64,000 bases of DNA. Origin: Closterium sp. Naga37s-1. Its lineage: Eukaryota; Streptophyta; Zygnematophyceae; Desmidiales; Closteriaceae. Both the position numbers and the translations under genes were made by a program. The stretch covers positions 4,244,001 through 4,308,000 of the forward strand of contig CANJKZ010000170.1 in the NCBI GenBank assembly GCA_947471745.1, in the 5' to 3' direction. Below are positions 29,953 through 39,385 of the stretch, piece after piece. The first letter of the stretch is position 1, and every line of letters starts with the position of its first letter. The notes beneath the pieces are model-generated. The model worked only from the letters and a program-made list of their open reading frames with translations, searched no databases and was not told the DNA's origin.

Positions 29953-30962
29953 TGCGGAGATAACTTTAGCAACGGGAGCTGCCAGAATCCCAACCACTAG
30001 AACATTGGGATAAAAGGGTTTGTTAAGTAGCGGGTCAGTGCGCCCATAACCCCCCAGGCCAACGTGCCTGTAACCCTTCCCTAGGATCAATCGGGGATCA
30101 CCAGTGGACCTCTGACAGGAGCTAGACTACGGGCTAGGCATGGGTGCTTGTGTGATCTCTGCGTTCGTTCCTTAGTCGTTTTCCTAGTGCACATACTGCT
30201 TGCTAGTTTATGGGGCAATTTGGCAAGAGTTTCACTAAGAAAGTGGACAACAATGGTAGCAACAACATTGGCATGCAAGACTACATCAGACCTAGCAATG
30301 TTGCTGGTCGACTGTACAACGTTGCACCCGCAGAACAACGGTGCACCTACTTCGCAGGTGCGTGCAGCTAGTTGGTGCGCCACTCCTCATCACGTGCGCA
30401 GCGCAGACGCCCAGGTCGACTCCACGCCAGCGACTGCGCCCACCAGCCACGTCCACCTCAGGATACCACTTCCGAGGTCGGCCTCGCCAAAATCACCTGG
30501 GCGACCGTCGCACTCCTCCGCAGAACCTCGTCATCCAGGTAACCTGGTCGACCGGGCAACCACGTCGACCAGCTAGCTGCTCCTTTGCGTGCCCGTCGAC
30601 CACCCAAGTCGACGACCACTTCCTGTCGACCACACCCTTGGTCGACTAGCCTCAGGTCGACGACACTCTTGGTCGACAAGCTCCAGGTCTACCAGCACTC
30701 CTATTAGCCAGCCATCCAAGTCGGCTGCCCCAAGTCGGCGTCACCAAGTCGACGCCCTCTGTAGGTCGAATTCCCGGGTCGACCTCCCCGAAGTTGGCGC
30801 CCTCCTGAGGTCGGCGCCCTTGCAGTGGCCCTCGTGCAGGTCGACCTCCTCGTCGACCAGCTCGCCCACTGCTGTAGGTCGGCTACTCCCCTCACACCCG
30901 ATCACTAAGTCGGCTCCGCCCAAGCGACGACGAGGCCTCACAACGAACGACTCGCGTTGAGA
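29953..30962 (-). mobile_element. Solo LTR F (about 1.0 kb, minus orientation)
   Basis: Homologous to G (31823-32890) in opposite orientation, with TSD ggatg at 29948-29952 and 30963-30967. The ends read tg on the left and ga on the right (decayed from ca). No coding sequence, primer site or internal region is seen, so it is best read as a solo LTR left by LTR-LTR recombination. GTCGAC and GTCGGC hexamers recur throughout its centre. Removing it restores the LINE frame exactly. Confidence 0.75.
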
Positions 30963-30967
30963 GGATG

Positions 30968-31822
30968 GAGCTGGCACTGTCGGGAGAGGTTCCCTCACCG
31001 CATCTGTCGGCGAGAATAACAACGCGGAAAACCAGAACGCAGATAGCGGAGGTAGCGGTATCGGGGTGGAATGGTATCGGAACTGAAACGGATCTTGGAA
31101 GCGGCGTCAGGTTGCTTCTGTAGCCTCTTTGGGGAAGACAAGCGCACGTCAGTATCAAGCTGGAGCCCAGCTGCGGGGAAGAAGCTGCTGTACTCCGGAG
31201 CGGAAAGCCTGCAAGGAGACTGGACGGAAAAAGAGGTTAGGCAAGCGTTGTGGGAAATGGCTTGCAATAAAACGCCAAGGAAGGATGGATTACCTAAAGA
31301 AGTGTTTGAGCTGCACTAGGACGTGCTCGGGAAGCATGTCATGGCACTGGTCTGGGATATCACGTCCTCGCGCCCGACCAGTGTCAAGGACGCGGTGACG
31401 ATTCTCCTGCACAAATAAGGAGCAAAGGAGCAGTTGGAGAATTACCGCCTCCCATCACGCTGCTAAACATAAGCTACAAGGTGCTGGCGCAGGTCTTGGC
31501 AAGCAGAATTAAGAGGATACTCCACAGGGTGATCTCACGAGAACAGTTTGGCTTCATCCCGGTGGCGATGCCACTGGGAGCTAACCTGGGGAAGAAAACC
31601 TGGCGCTCGGATGGTTTCCGATGGGCTGATGCGGATGAAACACAGAGACTCCTTGGGGTGTGGGTCATACCGAGCGAGAGCTGTTAACCGACATGGGATA
31701 AAGCACTGCAGAAAATTGCCGAGTAGATGACGCTGTGGCAGCCGCGGTATCTCCCAGTCAAGGCTTGAACGGCGGTGATGGACGGATATATCCTGCCGAT
31801 CACGTGGTCCCAAGCTCAAGTC
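30968..31822 (+). pseudogene. LINE ORF2: linker and reverse transcriptase N-terminal part
   Basis: Begins ELALSGEVPSPHLSARITTR, continuing the endonuclease linker. Next come LQGDWTEKEVRQALWEMACN and TPRKDGLPKEVFE (the RT entry motif, usually KAPGPDG), then in other frames EQLENYRL...LLNISYKVLAQ and SRIKRILHRVISREQFGF. The central palm with FADD is not found, so an internal deletion is likely after 31600. Several frameshifts and stops are present. The segment ends at solo LTR G near YILPITWSQAQV. Confidence 0.8.
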
Positions 31823-32890
31823 TGTCAACGGGAGTTGTGTGTTGGCCCCGTCCTCGCTTGGGCGGAGCCGACTTCGTGGTCGGGTGTGAGGGGAGCAGCC
31901 GACCTGCAGCAGTGGGCGAACTGGTCGAGGGGGTTGGTCGACCTGCACGGGGGCCACTGCAAGGGCGTCGACTTAGTGACGCCGACCTGGGGAGGCCGAC
32001 TTGGGAGGTCGGCTGACAGCTATGCTGGTCGACGTGGGGTTGGTCGACCAGGCGTGATGTCGACCCGGTGGTCGACTGAACCTGGTGGTCGACGAAGTAG
32101 GGGCCGACGTCAACCTCGACAGGGGAGATTGGGGACGTCGAGCTGGAGGGTGTCGAGGAGGACGCCGAGCAGCTGGGCGTCGAGCAACAGGGCGCCGGGG
32201 TGGAGGGTGCCGACTTTGGGTGGCCGACGACTTGGCGAAGTCGGCGGCTGGGCCCCGAAGTGGTCGGCGAGGGGACGTCGACCAGGGAGGACGCCGACCT
32301 GGCAGCATAGACCTGGTTGCCTCGTCGACCTGGATACCCGGGCGACGTGCGCGAGTGTCGCCGGGGTGAAGTCTGCGAGGCCGACCTCGGGGTGGTATCC
32401 CGAGGTCGACGTGGCTAGAGGGCGCAGTCGCTGGCGTGGAGCCGACCTGGGCGTTTGCGCTATGCTGGTGACAAGGAAGAGCGCACCAACCAGCTGCGTG
32501 CACCTGCGAAGTAGGTGCACTGTTGTCCTGTGGGTGCAACGCTGTGCAGCCGACTTGCTGCTGCGTTGGCACACCGTGGACTTGCAATGTTGGCAAGCCG
32601 CGACTTTGCTCTGCTGGAGCGCGGTCGACCAAGTCGTGCTGGCACGCGGTCGACCGTGCTGCGCTGGAGGTCGACCAGCAGCTTTGCTAGGTCTGATGTA
32701 GTCTTGTCATGCCAACCTGATTGAACCTTTGTTGTCAACTTTCTCTAGTAAAACTCTTGCCAAATTGCCCCGTGAACTAGCAAGCAGTGTGTGCACTAGG
32801 AAAACGACTAAGGACCAACGAATGCAGAGATCACACGAGCACCCGTGCCTAGCCCATAGTCTAGCTCTCGTTGAAGTAGTTATCTCCTCA
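31823..32890 (+). mobile_element. Solo LTR G (1,068 bp, plus orientation)
   Basis: TG...CA ends (tgtcaacggg...tctcctca) with TSD aagtc at 31818-31822 and 32891-32895. It is homologous to F but inverted. Each copy has indels of over 100 bp relative to the other. It is rich in gtcgacc and gtcggc motifs. No Gag or Pol similarity. Confidence 0.78.
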
Positions 32891-32895
32891 AAGTC

Positions 32896-33321
32896 TACCC
32901 ACCGCCTGTGCAAACATGGAGTGTGATCACTAGGATGATGCACAACTTCATGTCAGTTAACAAAGTAACATCATAAAAATGTTTTCACCTGTGGAGCAAG
33001 GAGCTGCTATTCACACCAATACTAGGAGGAGTGGGGGCAAAAGACTTGGAGGCGATGCTAACCTGCTTGACGGCCAGGAGAATTGGGCTGATACTTACTG
33101 AGACGGATCAGCTGAAACGGGAACTGATGAGCCAAGCAGCTGATTGACCACTGGGGCTGGATATGTTCCTGTCTCATGAGAAGCTGCTAAAGATCTGGGA
33201 GGGGAAAAGTCAGAGATGGAAACTGCCATGCGCGAACTTCATGCATTCTCCGCTGGCGGTGTCCACGGAAGGGCGCGGGACAAAAGAAGTGCTGCTCGAA
33301 CGAGTCGTATTAACAGACATA
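32896..33321 (+). pseudogene. LINE ORF2: region between RT and zinc domain
   Basis: Reads on from the sequence left of G: YPPPVQTWSVITRMMHNF, then LWSKELLFTPILGGVGAKDL, ARRIGLILTETDQLKRELM and KIWEGKSQRWKL. The W-G-GG-- block is typical of the L1-type ORF2 region after RT. Stops at about 32977 and 33147 interrupt it. It is cut at 33321 by element H. Confidence 0.7.
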
Positions 33322-33464
33322 TGTCAGAATGTTATTTTGTCTAGCCTGCAGTGGGGTACTCTATAGCGAGTACAACCCAGATTAGGGTTTCCTATATGTA
33401 CTCAACTGCCTGCTAGTGCAAACCCTCTTTCCTGTTCTATATTTCTGCCTCCTATTTCTCACAT
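33322..33464 (+). repeat. 5' LTR of element H
   Basis: 143 bp. It differs from 34702-34844 at roughly six positions, including a one-base length change that is offset elsewhere. Confidence 0.88.
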
Positions 33465-33699
33465 TCTATCAGAGTAGGTCGACCCTCCCTGGTCGATCCT
33501 GTGGGTGGGCCCACCACCTGCTTCCGCTGCTGTCCTGTCTGTCGCGCGCCCCATGGCGCGCGACGTTTTTTTTCTTCCCGCCACGTGCTCGGGGCGCATG
33601 GCGGTTTTCTGCCCGCCGTGCGCTCAGAGCGCGCGGCGGTTTTCTGCCCGCCGTGTGCCCCGAGGCGCGGCGGTTTCCTACCCCGTCGACCCGCGCACC

Positions 33700-34040
33700 G
33701 CCCCCCCTCCTGTCGCCTTGTCGCGGCACTCTGGGGGCCTGCACGCTGTCCTCTCCCGTCGCCTCATCGCGGCGCCTTGGGGGCCCGCGCGCCGCCCCCC
33801 CCCCTCCCGTCGCCTCGTCGCGGCGCCTTGGGGGCCCGTGCGCCGCCCCCTCCCGTCGCCTCGTCGCGGCGCTTTGGGGGCCCGCGCGCCCCCCCCTCCC
33901 GTCGCCTCGTCGCGGCGCCCTGGGGACCCGCGCGTCGCCCCCTCCCGTCACCCGTCGAGGCGCCCTCGGGGGCCTGCGCGCGGCCCCCCTCCTGTTGCCC
34001 GTCGTGGCGCCCTCGGGGGCCCGCGCGCTGCCCCTCCTGC
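33700..34040 (+). repeat. Tandem repeat inside element H
   Basis: Units of about 46 bp with core gtcgcctcgtcgcggcgcc, degenerating rightwards. It occupies the place of the leader repeats in A-E. Further on, a 28-bp block containing gtccggaggctacaatctc occurs at 34376-34404 and again at 34484-34512. Confidence 0.75.
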
Positions 34041-34701
34041 AGCTCGCAAACCGCCCCTGCAGCCCGCGAACCGCCCCTGCAGCCCACGCCCCTGCAGCCT
34101 GCGAGCCGCCCCTGCCGCCTCCTGCCCTTGTGCAACTGCGGGGTGGCAGGTATGGGAGTGGCGGGTGTGTGCGTCGCCACTTGCACCTCCTCCTCCTCCG
34201 TCTCCCACTGCTGCAGCTGTCGCTGAGGGGGGTGGATGTGTGGGAGCCGAGGGAGTGGTGCTAGGGGGGTGACATGGGAGTGGAGCTAGGGGTGCAGCAG
34301 GGGGTGTGTGAAAGGGGGTCTGCGACAGTGGGGGATAGTGTGCGGAGGTATCCGTCGTGTCGCCAGCAGCACCAGTAGTCCGGAGGCTACAATCTCCGGT
34401 AGCCCAGCGAGCCTGCTGCGCCAGTCGCCCGTGGGTCCGTTGCTCCTGCCGCTCATCTTAGCCGCGGAGCCAGTTACTCCTGTAGTCCGGAGGCTACAAT
34501 CTCTGGTAGCCACCGTGTGCGCGCTCCTGTTGCCCGTGTGTCTACGGCTTCACCCGTCGCCTCCAATCTCCTCTCCTCTCATAGTCCAGCCTCCTCCTCC
34601 TCACTTGCCCTTTGTGAATGCCTCTAGCTGTACTTGTGCTTGTGAACTATTGCTATGCCTGCTTGTTGTGCTGATTACACCCCACTTTGGCTATGGGGGT
34701 G

Positions 34702-34844
34702 TGTCAGAATGTTATATTTGTCTAGCCTGCAGTGGGGTACTCTATAGCAAGTACAGCCCAGATTAGGGTTTCCTATATGTACTCAACTGCCTGCTAGTGC
34801 AAACCCTCTTTCTTGTTCTATCTTTCTGCCTCCTATTTCTCACA
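34702..34844 (+). repeat. 3' LTR of element H
   Basis: 143 bp, TG...CA. The preceding 34682-34701 reads ccactttggctatgggggtg, the polypurine tract. Confidence 0.88.
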
Positions 34845-34849
34845 ACATA

Positions 34850-35884
34850 TCCTCCTAAAGGGGACCACGCCGGTAGGAGGGCAGAAAGCAGCGAAGCGAT
34901 TGTTCGATGTCAGACTTGGCGATCTTGTCGGTCGAGATGCGGAGGGGAGAGGGGTGCTGAAAAGCCTTGAAACCCTGGAGAGAGAACTGCGGGGGAGGGA
35001 TTTGGCAAACCTAGCGCTAAAAGCTTTCGCAGCAGCACTGGACTCTTGGAGGAAACATCTCCTCTCTGCCGAGCTTCCCAGCGTGGAATTTGCAGAGGTG
35101 TTTGAGGTGAATAGAAAAGCCCCCCCGCAGCTTCGCGCAAAGCTTTTGGCGGAGGGGAAAGCTGTACAGCTGAAGGCACTAAGGAAGCATTGGAAATACA
35201 GTAACAGCGGGAAGAACAGGCGGGAGAAGTGGGCGAGCCGGTGGAGTGTTAATATTGATTGGAAGCGGGCAGTCTAGATTCGGGAATCACTTGATACCCC
35301 AAGCCGGCCGAGGGATGTTTTGTTGCGCATCCACTGCCTCAACCTGCAAGTGGGGGAAAGACTGGAAAACATCAGCAGCAAACCAGTCTGCCCTCACTGT
35401 AGCGTTTTTGAGACTTTGGAGCATTGCCTTCTGGAGTGCCCGAAAACCCAGGGGGTGGTTTCTGCGGTAAAAAGGGCCCTACGGATGATCAATCCAGCCA
35501 GGCGAAGCGAAACGCTTGGTGATTGGTTGTTTGGCAAGGCGGAGTCCCTGTCAACATTCCCAGAAGCATCATTGATAGCCATCGCTCTTCATCAACTGTG
35601 GGCGGAACGTTGTGAGGGAGCCTTCCGTGGCTGCAAATTCCGCACGAGAAGGGTTCTGTGGAGGATTGAGTCGGCCTTCCGCATGCATGCAAACGTCTAC
35701 GTGCGTGCCTCGGTGGCGAGGATGCAGTAGCGAGGGAAGTAGCAGCAAGCCACGTGGCAGAAAATGACGAAAAGGAACGTGATCTTTCGAACCGCATCAG
35801 AGTGGTGGACGGCAAAGGTTGGAAATGGTCCAACAGTTTCGCGGCAATTTGGGGCAAGCCACGCAGGCCCCGGATCCATGTCTG
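34850..35884 (+). pseudogene. LINE ORF2: C-terminal zinc-binding domain
   Basis: The open frame reads GDLVGRDAEGRGVLKSLETL..., stops at a TAG near 35275 (AV*IRES, probably once Trp), then continues DVLLRIHCLNLQVGERLENI and KPVCPHCSVFETLEHCLLEC. This C-x2-C-x7-H-x4-C pattern is the zinc-binding module that follows RT in plant LINEs. A one-base frame change near 35730 leads to a final piece ending WGKPRRPRIHV and a stop at about 35884. Confidence 0.85.
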
Positions 35885-35982
35885 AGGATCGGAAAATCTG
35901 AGGCGGGTCTTCCTGTCTCTCGCGCACAGTTACGACTGTTTATGCATTATACACTTATGTTCTGGTGTATAATTCATATAAG

Positions 35983-36002
35983 CAAAAAAAAAGAAAAAAC
36001 AA
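35983..36002 (+). other. A-rich tail of the LINE
   Basis: A run of nine A, then g, six A and caa. It is followed directly by the right 13-bp target duplication at 36003-36015. Confidence 0.85.
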
Positions 36003-36015
36003 TTCACCCCACTTG

Positions 36016-36274
36016 CCACGTTCCGCTCGAATGCTCTCCCTACCACAGTTATTTGCTAAACTTGTGCCTGGTTGTTTGCGATTGCACCTGCAATTTAGCT
36101 AGCAGTATAATGTGCCTCAGTGTTTGCATCTTAGCTTTAATATTCTCGATATTTATGCTTTCTCGCATGCTCACCTCGGACCTCGATATTGTTATGAAAT
36201 GAAACTCAATGAAAGGGCATTCCTGTATGCTGCAGGAGCCGACTCTACCGAGTACGAAGCCGAGGAGTCAGAAG
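36016..36274. other. Old flank between LINE and hAT element
   Basis: No gene recognised. It is the right flank of the LINE insertion and the left flank of the hAT insertion; the hAT duplication gtcagaag occupies 36267-36274. Confidence 0.5.
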
Positions 36275-36629
36275 CAGGGCCTAAAATATCAGGGTAAAAT
36301 ACCATTTTTGCCCTAATGTAGGCCGATTTTTCCCAGTTACCCTTGTGAAATCAGGTTATCAAAAATTTTACCCTAGAGAAACCAGGCTATGCTGTAATCA
36401 ACACTGATTGAAATTTCGTCCGATTGGTCATTAGAGCCACTTTTGTGCCAACGCAGGCGGGTCTACGGCCAGATCCGTCTGGTAGCATCAAAAATGGACT
36501 CTCCGTTCTTGGAGTGTTACCACGGCTGCATGAGAGCTATAGTGTTCTCGTATCGCAGCCACACCGCGAGCCATCTTCGGAAGTTCTTGTCGGAAAGTCT
36601 ATCCGTTTGAGCCAATAAACTCACCGAAG

Positions 36630-38797
36630 GCGTGGGAGCCGCATCCTTCTCTGGAGCTCGTGCCCGATGGTGACGAAGGCCCGTCGAAGCCACCAACTGC
36701 GGCCTCGTCCACTGTTAGCAGCGCGCCCGTCAAGAGACAGCATGTGGGGGCGACATACAAGCAGCAAAGGCTCTGGGGCGCACCTCCTCCCCGACGTGCA
36801 GCATCACTACCATGGCCTGCCGCTCCTGCTGACCCGAAGCCTCCAACCGTGTATGCAGAAGCTGAGTATGAAGCTGTAAAAGCCACTTTCGACTCTCAGT
36901 GGGCAGGTAAATTTCAGCTAGCTACGCTTAATGCGCATGACTAATGGTTGGCCATCGTTGAAATGTGCAATTTGCATCAAGCACGGAAATCCGTCTGCAC
37001 ACACTGCCTACGGTGTAAGAGGTGAGGGTGCTCGAGATTTGCAGATAGGCAGCATCCGCAGTCACACATCAAGCCAAACCCACAAGCATGCACTGGAAAA
37101 CAAGGCGAAATCAGAGAGGGAGAAAGCGAAGCAAGCCACTCTCACTCGGTGGCAGTCCACCAATGCATCTACTAGGCACATCATACGCTGCCTCCACATC
37201 ACGCTCTTCATTTGCAGGGTTGACACTCCTATCGCCATGTTTGTTCCTTTGTGCTGGTTTTTGGCGAAGGAGGGATTGCTGGATCTTCCACAGTCTGGAG
37301 GATACGGCGCCTATTATACTGAGTAAGTGAGGGTGCTGGTGGTTGTGTTATTGCCGGATCTTCCACCGTCGATCTCTTCTAATGCACTGTGTATTTGTGT
37401 GACGTGTCTCTTGTCCGTCGCAGTTACGGATTCAAGGAGAAGCTGTGCGCCATCTCCACGTAACTTCAAGAGACACAGCGCTGGCACTTGCTGGAATCTC
37501 CTTGGATCGGGATCTCCTTGGACGAAAGCACCGACAGGGTGCATGGGAAACACCTGATTCTTTATGCGATTTTCTTCAAAGGGACGGCAACGGTAACTGA
37601 GTTTTTAACCCTTATCACGGTGGACCGTGCTGATGCTACGTGTCTCACCTCCGCCATCGTGCAGTATCTTACAGGAATTGGTGTTGATCTTCAAAAGATT
37701 TCCGGGGTTTCTACCGACGGTGTGAGTGTGATGGTCGGGAAGAACAACGGGGTGGCAGCGAGGCTGCGAATGCGCATTCCACAATTGGCGTCGATACATT
37801 GTATCGCGCACCGGTAAGTAACATAACCGTGACTGTAATTTCTGAAGTTTGAAGTGTTTATACCATTCTAACAATAGCTTCCTTCTGTGTTTGACCAAAC
37901 AGGGAGGCCCTTGCTGCCAAAGATGTTGTCTCGGAGCTCCGCATGGTGGACGACGTGGTGCAGGCATTTGCAGAGCACATCGGCCGCAGCAGCGTGGATT
38001 ATAGCAAGTTCCAGAACGTGCAGCGGGTCTTCTGCCAGACAAACTTGGAGGCGCAGGGCATCCACGACGTGCGCTGGCTCTCCCGTGGTGAGGCGGTGCA
38101 GCGGCTGCTTAACGTACTCCCTGCAGCCATAGTGGTGATGAAGGAGTACAAGAAGGAGCTGTACGAGGTGGTAACCTCGCTCAAGTTCCACTGGCTCATC
38201 CGCTTCCTTGCGGATGTGCTGTGGGAACTGAACCAACTCAACTAGGAGCTTTCAGCCACACTAGGTAAGAGTCGTTTATGCAAGGATGTACACAATGGCA
38301 TACATTTAACACATATTCTGACTCCATCTGTCGCCACTTTGTAAATTGGCATCACCCTCATGGTGCACATCGTACAGCAAATGAGGATGCGCCTGAAAAC
38401 GTGCTACTTCGACAGGTCACCTGGTCACAATTTTGGCAGCGGTGAGAAGATGCGACTGCCTGACTTCATCAAGGCACACCAGAAGCTGGAGAACCGAGAG
38501 ATGAAGGTGGAAGGCATTGATGGGGATGGCAACCCCGTCTCCTTTGTCTTCACGCTGCACGAGCGACCACTGCCTGACCACGAGACGGACGGCGATGTGA
38601 CTGCTTGCGTCGAGCTGTTGTTGAAGTTCATCCGCATCGTGGACGCGGAGCTGGAGTGGCGCATGCGCGACCTCAACCTTTTGGAGGGCGCAAAGCTGTT
38701 TCGCACTGCATCATACGTTCCGGATGACACGAAGTGGCTCGAGTCATTCAGGAAGTGGCTTGGCCAGCTCGACAAGCTGTACAACCACAAACTGCCA
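36630..38797 (+). pseudogene. hAT transposase gene, N-terminal and central exons
   Basis: The N-terminal part (PDGDEGPSKPPTAAS...) leads, through a frame change near 36940, into a zinc-finger-like segment (LKCAICIKHGNPSAHTAYG, RSHTSSQTHKHALE) as in TTF/BED fingers. The catalytic region has WIGISLDESTDRVHGKH and GVSTDGVSVMVG (two Asp of the RNase H fold) and ends IHCIAHR at a GTAAGT. Likely introns are 37323-37423 (gtaagt...cag), 37814-37902, one from about 38264, and a donor at about 38798. Exon joins such as HR-EALAAKDVV fit. Stops occur near 37459 (taa) and 38243 (tag, expected CAG). It resembles ZNF862-like hAT proteins. Confidence 0.82.
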
Positions 38798-39055
38798 GGT
38801 AAGCAGCGTGGATATCTCACAGTTTCTAATGTCTATATTTTTCTTGCTTCACATATGGCCCAAACGTTGCACGTCTGTGTGTTCCCCATTGGTTGCTGGA
38901 TTAGTGCTCCCCACCCGACCTATTGCTGTTCGACTAATATCTCCCACTCCAACCCGTATCTGCGAGCATAGGCCTAGTCTCCACCCCCCCCCTAATCTCC
39001 CACTACAAACGTGCCGGCCAAGAGCTCTGGATGTTCACATCCACTATGTTCTCCC

Positions 39056-39185
39056 AGTGAAGAAATGAGGAATGAATGATGAACTAAGAAAATGAGTTGG
39101 GTACAAATATGAAACCCAAGAAAGCTGTACCCCATACTGTCTACCCCACTACAGCCTAGAAAGACTATAGTATATAAGTTTGACA
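39056..39185 (-). repeat. 3' LTR of element E
   Basis: 130 bp. The polypurine tract follows at 39186-39210. Confidence 0.88.
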
Positions 39186-39385
39186 CACCCCCATAGGCAA
39201 AGTGGGGGAGAACAAGGGGTCACAAGACCAGTCAAGCAAGGCACAGCAAGCTCAGGGTGGATGACAACGTCACCACACATTCTGAGCACAAGTTCAAGGG
39301 ACACAAGGCCAGTTCACATGCAGAGATATATATATAAAGTTAAACATGCAAGTGCAAGTATGTATAGGTCAAAGTACAAGCAAGG

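Larger units (their letters stand above)
33322..34844 (+). mobile_element. Element H: short non-coding LTR retrotransposon (TRIM-like)
   Basis: LTRs of 143 bp at 33322-33464 and 34702-34844 (tgtcagaatg...tctcaca) with TSD acata at 33317-33321 and 34845-34849. The 5' LTR is followed by ttctatcagagtagg, a partial initiator-Met primer site, and the 3' LTR is preceded by the polypurine block of the copia elements. No Gag or Pol is encoded. It must have moved using proteins from another element, plausibly from the family of A-E. Confidence 0.88.
1159..36002 (+). mobile_element. L1-type LINE retrotransposon, full length but shredded by nested insertions
   Basis: After removal of four later insertions (2022-27816, 29953-30962, 31823-32890, 33322-34844, each with its target duplication) the remaining pieces join into about 5.6 kb. 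The order is ORF1 with a Cys/His motif, then ORF2 with an AP-type endonuclease, reverse transcriptase pieces, a connection region, a C-terminal zinc-binding domain and an A-rich tail at 35983-36002. Reading frames continue across the excised insertions; for example, the endonuclease linker resumes in frame at 30968. Both ORFs now carry stops and frameshifts. It is the oldest layer of the left half, since everything else there lies inside it. Confidence 0.88.

Noticed and set aside
36188-36214. Similarity of about 25 bases to the start of the element K LTR (tgttatgaaatgaaactc)
   Set aside because: Too short and without an adjoining LTR body or polypurine tract. It may be chance or a relic.
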